Notes: generated by a model from the letters alone, not told the origin. Positions 45,024 through 54,024 are shown, numbered from the stretch's first letter. The stretch is 64,000 bases of DNA from Saccharibacillus sp. CPCC 101409 (GCF_030518235.1 NZ_JAULSA010000003.1:186001-250000), one strand, 5' to 3'. Made by a program: numbers and translations.

Positions 45024-45572
<549 letters not shown>

Positions 45573-45670
45573 ACGCTGCGGGAAAAGTCGAATCGTATAT
45601 TATCTGATGCTGTCTTCGATAGTGCGCCGCCAGATTATAATTAGTTGAAATTCAAAGTGAAGATAAATTA

Positions 45671-45705
45671 AAACGGCTTCGCCTGATGGGCGAAGCCGTT
45701 TGTTT
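45671..45705. terminator. Bidirectional terminator between paiA and aldo/keto reductase
   Basis: 13-bp perfect arms AAACGGCTTCGCC (45671-45683) and GGCGAAGCCGTTT (45689-45701) with a 5-nt loop. TTTGTTTT follows to the right and TTTTAATTT to the left, so both converging genes can use it. Confidence 0.88.
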
Positions 45706-45756
45706 TCCGGTCTATTCCGTTCGATCGCATCAGAGCAAAACGTTCGAATCTATCGC

Positions 45757-46674
45757 TTAAGGCAGCTTATTCCCCGCCGCGAGGTAAATGCCGTACCACT
45801 CTTCGCGGGACAGCTGCACTTCGCTCGCTTTGATGCAGTCTTTAATGCGCTGGAGGTTCATGGTGCCCGTCACCGGCTGCATATGGGCCGGGTGGCGCAG
45901 CAGCCACGCGATCGCGATCGTCGTGTTGCTGACTCCGTGATCTTCGGCGACTTTGTTGATCTCCGCGTTAAGTTCCGGGAACTTTTCGTTATCCAGGAAT
46001 ACGCCTTCGAAGAATCCGAACTGGAACGGCGACCACGGCTGGATGGTGATATCGTTCAGGCGGCTGTAGTCGAGAATGCTGCCGTCGCGGTCCACCGACT
46101 CGTCGATCAGCATATTGACGTTGACGCCGTTGGAAATCATATTGGCGTTCGTGATGCTGAGCTGGAGCTGGTTGGCGACGATCGGCTGCTTCACGAATTT
46201 TTTCAACAGCTCGATCTGCATCGGCTTCTGGTTGGAGACGCCGAAATGGCGCACTTTGCCCGACGATTCGAGCTGGTCGAACGCTTCCGCTACTTCTTCC
46301 GGCTCAACCAGGGCGTCCGGACGGTGCAGCAGCAGGATATCGAGGTATTCGGTGTTCAGCCGCTTGAGGATGCCGTCGACCGAAGACAGGATATGCTCTT
46401 TCGAGAAATCGAATTGGCCCTGACGGATGCCGCATTTGGATTGAAGAATCAGCTTTTCGCGTACGGACGGGTTCATATGTACCGCTTCTGCGAAGATTTC
46501 TTCGCATTTGCCGCCGCCGTAAATATCCGCATGGTCGAAGAAGTTCGCGCCTTCGTCCAGGGACGTTTGTACGAAAGTTTCCGCTTCCTTTTTCTCCAAG
46601 CCGTCGATGCGCATACAGCCTACGGCCACTACCGGAACTTCAAGATTGCTGCTTCCGAGTTTCATCGTTCTCAT
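45757..46674 (-). CDS. Aldo/keto reductase, YdhF-like
   Basis: 305 residues with the family order: MKLGSSNLEVPVVAVGCMRIDGL, catalytic Asp/Tyr in FFDHADIYGGGKCEEIFAEA (about residues 45-64), Lys in LILQSKCGIR, His in YLDILLLHRPDAL, then NADPH-binding QPWSPFQFGFFEG and MQPVTGTMNLQRIKDCI. It reduces aldehydes or ketones with NADPH; the physiological substrate is unknown. Resembles E. coli YdhF. Single-gene unit. GAGGAAG precedes the ATG at 46674. Confidence 0.93.
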   Translation of the reverse strand: MRTMKLGSSNLEVPVVAVGCMRIDGLEKKEAETFVQTSLDEGANFFDHADIYGGGKCEEIFAEAVHMNPSVREKLILQSKCGIRQGQFDFSKEHILSSVDGILKRLNTEYLDILLLHRPDALVEPEEVAEAFDQLESSGKVRHFGVSNQKPMQIELLKKFVKQPIVANQLQLSITNANMISNGVNVNMLIDESVDRDGSILDYSRLNDITIQPWSPFQFGFFEGVFLDNEKFPELNAEINKVAEDHGVSNTTIAIAWLLRHPAHMQPVTGTMNLQRIKDCIKASEVQLSREEWYGIYLAAGNKLP

Positions 46675-46852
46675 GACTGCGCTTCCTCCTCATATTTAAC
46701 GGGTTTGGCTCCATGCCAATCGTCTGTTTCATTGGGATTGCTGCCGCCTCAGGGCGCGTGCGTTACTAAAGGCATAACAAGTCTGACATAAAAATAAAAC
46801 GTTTTCAAGAGAGCGGGACGGCTTACGGGCTTTTTTGGCGAATATTCTTGCT

Positions 46853-47422
46853 TTAATGGAAAATTCCCAGCCAGACCGCCAGAAGAATCGCGGTCAGCAG
46901 CATCTTTTTCTCGCAGGAAGTGACCGACGCGGCATCCTGCATATCGGCTTTTGCCAGCCAGTAGATCGACAAAGCGGACGCGATCAGCACGCCGGCTGCG
47001 CCGACGAAGCGTCCCGACGCCGCAAGCCAGACGGAAGAAGCGCCGATGACCGCAAAATACAGCAGACCGGGCAGACGGGCGAACGCAATGCCGAAGCGCT
47101 CTGCCGCCCACACGACGCTGGTCCGCTTGACGGGCGAAGCGTTCCGGTCCGCTTCCAGGTCGGGGATATGGTGCACCATTACCCAGGCGATACAGTACAT
47201 GGCGTTGACCCAGGCATTTTGCAGCGCCCATTCCGGCAGGCTTCCGAGCAGCAGCCAGGCTCCGCCGAGCCCCAGCGCGAACGTGGACGGAAACGTGCTC
47301 AGCCACTCGCCTGCGAAAGGCACGTAAGCCAGCCGCAGCGGCGGCGCCGAATACGAGACGGCGCCCCAGATGCCGATCAGCAGCAGACCGTTTTTGAGCA
47401 CAAGCCGGGAGGTGGAGCTCAT
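46853..47422 (-). CDS. UbiA-type prenyltransferase, N-terminally short
   Basis: 189 residues, against about 290 for UbiA enzymes. YSAPPLRL (residues about 24-31) and the second acidic motif DLEADRNASPVKRTS (about 98-112) are present with the following transmembrane segments. The first Asp-rich motif, which lies in the missing N-terminal third, is absent. Nonetheless AAGGAG sits properly before ATG 47422 and no coding remnant lies upstream. Either a truncated gene newly given a start, or a shortened relative; prenyl transfer with only one acidic motif is doubtful. Confidence 0.75.
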   Translation of the reverse strand: MSSTSRLVLKNGLLLIGIWGAVSYSAPPLRLAYVPFAGEWLSTFPSTFALGLGGAWLLLGSLPEWALQNAWVNAMYCIAWVMVHHIPDLEADRNASPVKRTSVVWAAERFGIAFARLPGLLYFAVIGASSVWLAASGRFVGAAGVLIASALSIYWLAKADMQDAASVTSCEKKMLLTAILLAVWLGIFH

Positions 47423-47549
47423 TTCCGCAGGACTCCTTTCTTGCCGTGAAATTCTTGGACTACCTTCCTATAACACCTGCACGGAGAAGGGAACCATATG
47501 AACCTGGATAAAAGAATAAAGTAAAAGAGCAAAGCCGGTTTATAAGCCT

Positions 47550-47620
47550 AACTCTCGCGAGTGTTAATTTTTCAATTTCTCATCGAGTACTTGCAATACG
47601 GGATTTTAAAACCTTAGTAT
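47550..47620 (+). promoter_or_regulatory. Palindrome and promoter upstream of the helicase operon
   Basis: AACTCTCGCGAGTGTT (47550-47565) is a 16-nt near-palindrome with a perfect CTCGCGAG core. TTGCAA (47591-47596) and TAGTAT (47615-47620) are 18 nt apart and lie 21-50 nt before the helicase ATG, a plausible sigma-A promoter. The palindrome, 25 nt upstream of the -35, could be an activator or repressor site. Confidence 0.5.
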
Positions 47621-47641
47621 ATGTATAAGAGGTGGGAATAA

Positions 47642-50600
47642 ATGAAAATCATCAATAATATCAGCGAAAGACTCGGTGACGACTTGAAGCAGACACTCGG
47701 CAAAGGCAGTAAGGTGTCGATCGCCGCGTCTTATTTTTCCCTGTACGCTTACGAGGCTTTGATGAAAGAACTGAAACAGGTGGACGAAGTCCGCTTCCTG
47801 TTTACTTCACCCACATTCGTTCCCGACGCGGTCGGCAGGGAAAAACGCGAATTCTATATCCCCAAACGAAGCCGCGAAAACAGTTTATACGGGACTGCAT
47901 TTGAAATCCGGCTAAAAAACGAGCTAAATCAAAAAGCAATAGCGAGAGAATGCGGAGAATGGATTCGACGAAAGGTGAAATTCAAGTCCAACCGGACCGA
48001 GGCTTCCATGCCGGGTATGTTGAACGTGCAATCGGAAGGCGAAGCGCTGACCTATACGCCGCTGAACGGCTTCGGCACGGTCGAGCTCGGTTACGAGAAA
48101 GGCGGCGCGCTCGCAAGTCTCGTGCATCGGTTCGACGAGGCGGAAGCGACCGGCGTCTACATGGGTTTGTTCGATGAGGTCTGGAACGACAAAAACAAAC
48201 TGGAAGACGTCACGCAGCAGGTAGCCGAGCAAATTTCGTCCGTGTATAAAGAAAACTCGCCGGAGTTCGTTTACTATGCGATTCTCTATAATATTTTCAA
48301 CGAGTTTCTGTCCGATCTCAACGAAGACGTGCTGCCCAACGAAGCGACCGGCTTTAAGGAAAGCGCGATCTGGAACCGTCTGTATCCGTTTCAAAAAGAC
48401 GCGGTTATCGGATCGATCAACAAACTGGAGAAATTCGGAGGCTGTATTCTGGCGGACAGCGTTGGTCTGGGCAAGACCTTCAGCGCGCTTGGCGTGATCA
48501 AATACTATGAGCTGCGCAACAAGTCGGTGCTAGTGCTTTGTCCCAAAAAGCTTGGCGACAACTGGATGACTTACCGGCAGCCGGTAAACAACAATGTGCT
48601 GGCGGCGGACCGGCTGCGTTACGACGTGCTGTACCATACGGATGTGTCTCGCGATCGCGGGTACTCCAACGGCATGCCGCTGGATCGGCTCAACTGGGGC
48701 AACTACGATCTGCTGGTGATCGACGAGTCGCATAATTTCCGCAACAACGAGGCGAAGAAAAATAAAGAAACCCGCTATCAGAAGCTGATGAACAAAGTGA
48801 TCAAAAGCGGCGTTCGCACCAAAGTGCTGATGCTGTCGGCCACGCCGGTCAACAACCGCTTTATAGATCTGCGCAACCAGCTGGCGCTGGCTTACGAAGG
48901 CGATCCGGAGCAGATCAACGCCAGGCTGGACACGGATCGCGGCATCGACGATATTTTCCGGCGCGCCCAATCGGCGTTCAACCAATGGTCGAAGTTGGAT
49001 GCGCAGGAGCGGACGACGCCGGTGCTGCTGGGGATGCTGGATTTCGACTTTTTCGAGCTGCTGGACAGCCTGACCATCGCCCGTTCGCGCACGCATATCC
49101 AGAAATATTACGACACGGAGGAGATCGGCGAGTTTCCGAAGCGGCGTGTTCCGTTATCCGAGTACTGCGCGATTACGGAGCTGGAAGGCGTGCCGGAATA
49201 CGAGGCTATCTTCGCCGAGCTGTCCAAGATCAATCTGGGGATTTACGCGCCGTTTCAATATATTCAACCGAGCCGGATGAGCTTCTACGAGAATCTGTAC
49301 GATACCCGGGTCAAAGGAGGCGGCGGAAGCTTCCGGCAGATCGACCGTGAAGGCAGCCTGCAGATTCTGATGCGGATCAACCTGCTCAAGCGGCTGGAAA
49401 GCTCGGTGGAATCGTTTCGCCTGACCCTGGGCAAGATCGTCGACAATCTGGAGCGGAATCTGGAGCGGGCGGACGAGTACGAGCGCAGCCGCGGCGAAGC
49501 GGCCGAAACAAACGGTACGGTCGAATATTCGGAACCGGAAGAAGCGGATCTGGATAACGACGATTGGCTCGACGACGAGTTCAGTATCGGGAAGAACGTC
49601 AAGATCAATCTGGCGGATATCGATCTGCTGCGTTGGAAAGAAGATCTGGAGCACGACCGGCATATTCTTGCGGAGCTGCTGGACGAGATGATGAAAGTGA
49701 CGCCGGAACACGACAAGAAGCTGAACGTGCTCAAAGAAATCATCGACAAGAAAATACGGGAACCGATCAACGAAGGCAATCGCAAAGTGATCGTATTCAG
49801 CGCTTTTTCCGACACGGCCGGTTATCTGTACACGCACCTGTCGTCTTATATGAAAGAAAAATACGGAATCGAAAGCGCGAAAATTACGGGCAGCGACGAA
49901 AATAAAAATACGGCGGGACTGCGCAGCGATATCCATACTCTGCTGACCTGCTTCTCCCCGCGTTCCAAAGAAAAACATCTGACGATGCCTCTCGAAACAC
50001 GCAAACTCGACCTGCTGATCGCCACGGACTGCATCTCGGAAGGTCAGAATCTGCAGGACTGCGACTATCTGGTCAATTACGATATTCACTGGAACCCCGT
50101 ACGGATTATTCAGCGCTTCGGACGGGTGGACCGGATCGGCTCGCGCAATAAGCAGATTCAACTGGTCAATTTCTGGCCGGACCTGTCGCTGGACGAGTAT
50201 ATCAATCTGAAAGCGCGCGTCGAGAATCGGATGGTCATCATGGATATGACGGCGACCGGAGACGACAATGTGCTGTTCAATCGTTCGAGCGATCTCGAAT
50301 ACCGCAAACGCCAGCTCGACCGGCTGCAGGAAGAAGTGGTCGATCTCGACGAGATGGATACCGGCGTATCGATTACCGATTTGGGGCTGAACGATTTTCG
50401 GATGGATCTGGTGGGCTACGTCAAAGAAAACGGCGGACTGGACAGCGTTCCGGGAGGCTTGCACGCGGTAGTGGGGACAGACGGCGGCAAAGGCATTTCG
50501 CGCCCGGGCGTGATCTACGTGCTGCGCAATATCGACCAGGAGCTCGACGCGAAGCGCCAGAACCGGCTGCATCCTTTTTACCTGGTCTATATCGGAGAGA

Positions 50601-50947
50601 ACGGAGAAGTCGTAACCAATCATCTCGATGTCAAAAAAACGCTGGACGTGCTGCGGGCGCTCTGCCGGGGCCAGGTCGAACCTGTGATAGCCGCATGCCG
50701 GGACTTCAACGAAGAAACGCGCGACGGTCGCAATATGCGCCGCTACTCGCGGCTGCTGGAAGAAGCCGTTCTCTCGATCGTCCAGGTCAAGGAAGAAGGC
50801 GATCTCGACAGTCTGTTCAGCGCGGGCGGGACGACGGCGCTGCTGGATTCCATCCGCGGGCTGGAGGACTTCGAGCTGCTGAGCTTTGTGGTGATTCGGG
50901 ATATGGAAGCCGCAGCAGAATCGACTGAACGGGAGACACCATCATGA
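47642..50947 (+). CDS. SNF2-type helicase with PLD-like N-terminus (defence)
   Basis: 1101 residues. The N-terminal 200 residues have the fold pattern of a PLD-like domain (SKVSIAASYFSLYAYEAL, VRFLFTSPTF), but no H-x-K catalytic motif is visible. The helicase core follows: Walker A GLGKT (about 275-279), Walker B DESH (about 360-363), motif III LSATP (about 400), C-terminal lobe VIVFSAFSDTAGYLYTHL, LIATDCISEGQNLQDCDYLVNYDIHWNP and motif VI QRFGRVDRIGS (about 823-833). A polar insert lies at about 610-660. Such helicases occur with DUF4391 proteins and type III R-M genes in defence islands. The next gene overlaps its stop by 4 nt. It probably tracks invading DNA; the activity is inferred. Confidence 0.9.
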   Translation: MKIINNISERLGDDLKQTLGKGSKVSIAASYFSLYAYEALMKELKQVDEVRFLFTSPTFVPDAVGREKREFYIPKRSRENSLYGTAFEIRLKNELNQKAIARECGEWIRRKVKFKSNRTEASMPGMLNVQSEGEALTYTPLNGFGTVELGYEKGGALASLVHRFDEAEATGVYMGLFDEVWNDKNKLEDVTQQVAEQISSVYKENSPEFVYYAILYNIFNEFLSDLNEDVLPNEATGFKESAIWNRLYPFQKDAVIGSINKLEKFGGCILADSVGLGKTFSALGVIKYYELRNKSVLVLCPKKLGDNWMTYRQPVNNNVLAADRLRYDVLYHTDVSRDRGYSNGMPLDRLNWGNYDLLVIDESHNFRNNEAKKNKETRYQKLMNKVIKSGVRTKVLMLSATPVNNRFIDLRNQLALAYEGDPEQINARLDTDRGIDDIFRRAQSAFNQWSKLDAQERTTPVLLGMLDFDFFELLDSLTIARSRTHIQKYYDTEEIGEFPKRRVPLSEYCAITELEGVPEYEAIFAELSKINLGIYAPFQYIQPSRMSFYENLYDTRVKGGGGSFRQIDREGSLQILMRINLLKRLESSVESFRLTLGKIVDNLERNLERADEYERSRGEAAETNGTVEYSEPEEADLDNDDWLDDEFSIGKNVKINLADIDLLRWKEDLEHDRHILAELLDEMMKVTPEHDKKLNVLKEIIDKKIREPINEGNRKVIVFSAFSDTAGYLYTHLSSYMKEKYGIESAKITGSDENKNTAGLRSDIHTLLTCFSPRSKEKHLTMPLETRKLDLLIATDCISEGQNLQDCDYLVNYDIHWNPVRIIQRFGRVDRIGSRNKQIQLVNFWPDLSLDEYINLKARVENRMVIMDMTATGDDNVLFNRSSDLEYRKRQLDRLQEEVVDLDEMDTGVSITDLGLNDFRMDLVGYVKENGGLDSVPGGLHAVVGTDGGKGISRPGVIYVLRNIDQELDAKRQNRLHPFYLVYIGENGEVVTNHLDVKKTLDVLRALCRGQVEPVIAACRDFNEETRDGRNMRRYSRLLEEAVLSIVQVKEEGDLDSLFSAGGTTALLDSIRGLEDFELLSFVVIRDMEAAAESTERETPS

Positions 50948-51696
50948 AGCTGAAACTGCCGTCCGGCACCCTTGTCGACAAGAAGATTCCGAAAAATAAA
51001 TTTTACGAGAAGCTGCATGCCGACTCCGGCCTGAAAGAGCTGTTCACGCGTCAGGTGGATTCCGTGGTCTGGAAGCACAAGCTTTCGCCCGCAACGATAC
51101 GTCTGGAAGCGCGGGACGGAATCGATGAAATCCAGATTTTTGAGATAGTACTGCGCCAGCGGGAGTATTCGCCGGAGATCCTGCGCGGCATCGACCGCGC
51201 GATTCCGTATCCGATCCTGTACGTGCTGCGCTGCGGGCGGGAGAGCAAGCTTGCGATTGCGTACAAGGAGCGCAGCGAATCGGACGAGAACCGGGCCGTT
51301 GTGCGTTCGTATCACGAATCGCAGTGGCGGCCGGAGGACGGCGAAGCCGGCGGCGCGGAGTTCGAAGTGCTGCATGGGCTGGATTTGAAGGCGGTGTACG
51401 AGCATATCGTGCGCAGTCTTGTGTCGATAACGGGGGAAAGCGAAACTTCGAGCGAGTCCGCTTCGGCGCAGACGCCTGCTTCGCTCGCCGACAATCTTCC
51501 GCTGGAGGAACTGCTGGAACGCAAAAGCCGGATCGAGGCGCTGGGCCGGGAGTGTCTGCGTTTGGAAACGAAAGTGCGCAAAGAAAAGCAGTACAACCGC
51601 CAGGTGGAGCTGAATATGCAGCTGCAGCGGAAGCGGAAAGAACTGGCTGCTTTGCGGAATGGAGATTCTTCGCTGTCGGGAGGGGAACTTGGTTGA
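50944..51696 (+). CDS. DUF4391-family protein
   Basis: 250 residues. It begins KLKLPSGTLVDKKIPKNKFYEKL and has the strand pattern QIFEIVLRQREYSPEILRGIDRAIPYPILYVLRCGRESKLAIAYKER, which I match to DUF4391, a small family nearly always next to defence helicases. The C-terminal 60 residues are a coiled coil (LEELLERKSRIEALGRECLRLETKVRKEKQYNRQVELNMQLQRKRKELAAL). It starts in the helicase stop (ATGA overlap) and its stop overlaps the GNAT-fold gene, so all three are one translational unit. It may connect the helicase to another subunit; no catalysis is evident. Confidence 0.85.
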   Translation: MKLKLPSGTLVDKKIPKNKFYEKLHADSGLKELFTRQVDSVVWKHKLSPATIRLEARDGIDEIQIFEIVLRQREYSPEILRGIDRAIPYPILYVLRCGRESKLAIAYKERSESDENRAVVRSYHESQWRPEDGEAGGAEFEVLHGLDLKAVYEHIVRSLVSITGESETSSESASAQTPASLADNLPLEELLERKSRIEALGRECLRLETKVRKEKQYNRQVELNMQLQRKRKELAALRNGDSSLSGGELG

Positions 51697-52319
51697 TTCT
51701 GAATAAACAAACGGGGGAGTTCTGCCCGGTCGAGTTCGCCCCGCTGACGAAAGAAGATCTTCCGCTGCTGACCGTACGCCGGGGCGGCTGGATATTCGGA
51801 GCAAGACGCTGGGCGGCCTACCTGGATAAACCGGATGTTTTTCCGGTTAAGATGACGCTTCGGAACAGCGATCGGATCGAAGGGATTGTCGTATACCGAA
51901 ACCAGCCGGATATGGAAGGATTGTTCGTTTTGTGGATCGAGAGCGCCGCGCATAATCGGAGATTCGACGAAAGCGGCGATCCGGACTTCGATCATGTTGT
52001 TGAAAGTCTTCTGGCTTACACATGCAGTCGAAGTTACGAATGGGGATATGATTATTTTATCGCACTGCAGTGTATGGGGCACCCGATTCTGCATGCGTTT
52101 TATAGAAAGCTGGGACTTATGGAACTGCCTTTCAACCGGTATATGGGAGTGATGCAAATGCCTGAAAAATTCAAAAGCGAACCTGCCGAAACGTCGCTCC
52201 AAACCATAGCGGATCTTACAGCGGGCGGGAAACTGGTTGCTGTTGTAGGGCCCGAAGGCATTTCAGCGGAAGATGCCGGTAAGATTCTGGAGTGGAAGCG
52301 GGGGAGGGAACGGAATTAG
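51693..52319 (+). CDS. GNAT-fold acetyltransferase-like protein in defence operon
   Basis: 208 residues from TTG 51693, which overlaps the DUF4391 stop (TTGA) and has GGAGGGGA about 6 nt upstream. The longer frame from 51324 lies inside DUF4391 and I rejected it. The middle reads like a GNAT core: DRIEGIVVYRNQPDMEGLFVLWIESAAHNR (strands 4-5), VVESLLAYTCSRSYEWGYDYFIALQCMGHPILHAFYRKLGLMELP. The usual Q/R-x2-G-x-G/A pyrophosphate loop is degenerate. It could modify a partner or a tRNA, as GNAT toxins do, or be a structural relic. Its place in the helicase/DUF4391 operon is unusual. Confidence 0.7.
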   Translation: MILNKQTGEFCPVEFAPLTKEDLPLLTVRRGGWIFGARRWAAYLDKPDVFPVKMTLRNSDRIEGIVVYRNQPDMEGLFVLWIESAAHNRRFDESGDPDFDHVVESLLAYTCSRSYEWGYDYFIALQCMGHPILHAFYRKLGLMELPFNRYMGVMQMPEKFKSEPAETSLQTIADLTAGGKLVAVVGPEGISAEDAGKILEWKRGRERN

Positions 52320-52343
52320 AAGAACATTCGAGAATGTTCTTCT
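52318..52343. other. Perfect 12-bp hairpin at the end of the helicase operon
   Basis: AGAAGAACATTC and GAATGTTCTTCT flank a 2-nt centre, beginning at the stop codon of the GNAT-fold gene. No T run follows, so it may stabilise the 3' end or be a protein site; the real terminator is the next hairpin. Confidence 0.5.
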
Positions 52344-52359
52344 CGCTACAATATAGAAA

Positions 52360-52387
52360 AGACGGCGAATAGTATCGTCGTCTTTTT
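52360..52387 (+). terminator. Terminator of the helicase/DUF4391/GNAT operon
   Basis: AGACGGCG (52360-52367) pairs with CGTCGTCT (52376-52383; one wobble) across an 8-nt loop, then TTTTT. It separates the operon from the convergent TumE-like gene. Confidence 0.75.
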
Positions 52388-52424
52388 GGCGCGGCACAGA
52401 AATACTTAAGCGGCCTGATTACAG

Positions 52425-52871
52425 TTACTTCTGAGATCGTCTCACACGCAGAATATAAGGCAGGACCTGTTGAGAAAGTACTTCATGGATTGTGAAACCC
52501 GGCGGTCCTTCGATCCGATGTCCGTCTTTATCTTCCAACCCTTGCGGAACGTGCCAGTGCCAGGGATCGAACTTCTTGATTTCTTCTGGCGTATCGCTCG
52601 TATGGTAATGAGCATGAAATTTTTGGAGGATTTCTCCATTGCCCGCATACCAGTCATAGTAATATTCAATAAGATTCGTTCCTTCGAAAATTTCCTTGCA
52701 GCGCAAATATCCATCATAATGATGAAAAGTGATTTTTGCGTTCACTTCTCTTCCTTTTTTGTGGTCCAGTTCGAGTCTGTTTCTTTCTAAATCGCGGGCT
52801 TCAAGAATCTCGCTATACATATACTCCAGGTTAGAGAAGGTCGTTTTATCAATGCCCAGAAATTTTTGCAT
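52425..52871 (-). CDS. TumE-like toxin of a toxin-antitoxin pair
   Basis: 148 residues from ATG 52871, seven nt after GAGG and inside the upstream gene (23-nt overlap); the longer frame to 52910 has no ribosome site. The sequence has the acid/aromatic pattern of the TumE/DUF6516 family: DHKKGREVNAKITFHHYDGYLRCKEIFEGTNLIEYYYDWYAGNGEILQKFHAHYH and the His-rich FDPWHWHVPQG. TumE proteins are small toxins, thought to be RNases, neutralised by an HTH protein encoded next door. Here the upstream overlapping gene encodes an HTH protein. The exact family is inferred from pattern. Confidence 0.65.
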   Translation of the reverse strand: MQKFLGIDKTTFSNLEYMYSEILEARDLERNRLELDHKKGREVNAKITFHHYDGYLRCKEIFEGTNLIEYYYDWYAGNGEILQKFHAHYHTSDTPEEIKKFDPWHWHVPQGLEDKDGHRIEGPPGFTIHEVLSQQVLPYILRVRRSQK

Positions 52872-53493
52872 GTTTAAGCCTCGCTTTATATGACCACCAA
52901 ACCGAAGCATCTGTATCCTCGACCGTCAATTCTTTGATCGTTTTGCCGCCAAAAACGGCTTCAAAGGGGCCGCCGTATTTTTTTTCGAGTTCTTGAATGC
53001 TTGCCTCTAAATATGCAATCTCGTCCACTTCCGGCTGCTGGTTTTCCTTTTCCCAATTTGTCTTCAACACAGCAATTCGGACCTGCTTACCGTTTGTGAA
53101 AATAACTTCGGCATCTTCGGGGATTTTCGACCATTTCTTCTCTTCTTTTTCAACGCCGATGATCTTGCCTTCACGCAGCCAGGTATTAATCGTTTGGGGA
53201 GATACACCGATATATTTGGCGACTTCAGTCGTGGAAAAGGTTGGAATGTTATCTCTAGTCGATTCTTCGGAGATATGCTGAAAAATCTTGGCTGTGTACT
53301 CGATCAATCGCTCTTCATTCATCAGGTCTTCTTCGTTCAAAGAACCACTGTATTGTTCAGCGCCTTTCACGGTAAATATTAAGTTTTTAACGAGAGCGGC
53401 TGTCAAGACATGGTCCGTTTCGATCATTTTCTTCATATAATCACGGGCCGCAGTTCCAGTCAGAAGATTTCTTTCGATTGCTGTCGGACGCAT
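52849..53493 (-). CDS. HTH (excisionase/MerR-type) antitoxin-like protein
   Basis: 214 residues. A MerR/excisionase-type HTH is clear at about residues 87-130 (TFSTTEVAKYIGVSPQTINTWLREGKIIGVEKEEKKWSKIP), with helical arms before and a Glu-rich helix after. Its 3' end overlaps the TumE-like gene by 23 nt, the usual order antitoxin then toxin. A good promoter with three phased repeats lies just upstream and could be its operator. AGGAG and GAGGTG precede the ATG at 53493. Length is greater than classical antitoxins (70-110), so extra domains may bind the toxin. Confidence 0.72.
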   Translation of the reverse strand: MRPTAIERNLLTGTAARDYMKKMIETDHVLTAALVKNLIFTVKGAEQYSGSLNEEDLMNEERLIEYTAKIFQHISEESTRDNIPTFSTTEVAKYIGVSPQTINTWLREGKIIGVEKEEKKWSKIPEDAEVIFTNGKQVRIAVLKTNWEKENQQPEVDEIAYLEASIQELEKKYGGPFEAVFGGKTIKELTVEDTDASVWWSYKARLKHAKISGH

Positions 53494-53516
53494 AATTGGT
53501 TCACCTCTTTCTCCTC

Positions 53517-53582
53517 AGTATATTCACTTCGTTGATTATAGTCAATAAAACGAAAGTAAACAGAAAGTAAAAAGAAAGTGAA
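53517..53582 (-). promoter_or_regulatory. Promoter with phased repeats upstream of the TumE-like operon
   Basis: On the minus strand TTGACT (53540-53545) and TATACT (53517-53522) are 17 nt apart. Three direct repeats on the plus strand, GAAAGTAAA (53552-53560, 53563-53571) and GAAAGTGAA (53574-53582), start exactly 11 nt apart, one DNA turn, just upstream of the -35. An inverted relative TTCACTTC lies in the spacer (53523-53530). This is a typical array for cooperative binding by the HTH protein. Confidence 0.7.
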
Positions 53583-53628
53583 TATCGTTCTAAGCAGCTC
53601 ATTCTTTTTATATGTTCTCTTTACTTCC

Positions 53629-54018
53629 TTAAGGATTAAAGCTGCTTTTTTTTCCTCGTTTACCATCTAACGTCTCCAGAAAATCCTTCGTAGTCCGCAC
53701 TACATACTTCACTTCTTCTAAGTCCCGCTCCATCAGCGTGAACTTATGTAAGTCCACCATCATCTTCTTATCCTCGATATCCTGCGATAGGTACAGAGTT
53801 TGAAAGTTGAACAGCTCGCCTGGCGAGATATCCAGAGCCTGCATCATCGTTTCAAGCGTCTTGAGCGAGATATTGGTTTGTCCCCGTTCAATATCCGAGA
53901 CCCTCGATTTGCTGAATCCGTCTTTGCCTGTCTTCTCCGCAACCTGTGCCTGCGTCAAACGTTTGGCTTCTCTAATTTTCCTCAATTGCTCGCCGACCAG
54001 TTTCAAAAAATCCGACAT
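53629..54018 (-). CDS. XRE-family HTH regulator (paralogue 1)
   Basis: 129 residues. The XRE HTH covers about residues 8-66 (LVGEQLRKIREAKRLTQAQVAEKTGKDGFSKSRVSDIERGQTNISLKTLETMMQALDISPGELF), followed by a helical tail (DIEDKKMMVDLHKFTLMERDLEEVKYVVRTTKDFLETLDGKR). It is closely related to the protein at 57529-57909, including the tail. The two flank the genes at 54.1-57.2 kb. GAGGTGAT precedes the ATG, and a palindrome overlaps this ribosome site, pointing to autorepression. Lower GC than the helicase operon. Confidence 0.92.
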   Translation of the reverse strand: MSDFLKLVGEQLRKIREAKRLTQAQVAEKTGKDGFSKSRVSDIERGQTNISLKTLETMMQALDISPGELFNFQTLYLSQDIEDKKMMVDLHKFTLMERDLEEVKYVVRTTKDFLETLDGKRGKKSSFNP

Positions 54019-54024
54019 GTGATC

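Noticed and set aside
47642-52319. DISARM or BREX system
   Set aside because: The marker proteins (DrmA/DrmB-type DUF1998 helicase pair, BrxC/PglZ) are not present; the helicase and DUF4391 are of another kind.
53460-53666. Minus-strand open frame of 68 codons between XRE and HTH genes
   Set aside because: It overlaps the ends of both genes, covers the phased operator and has no ribosome site.
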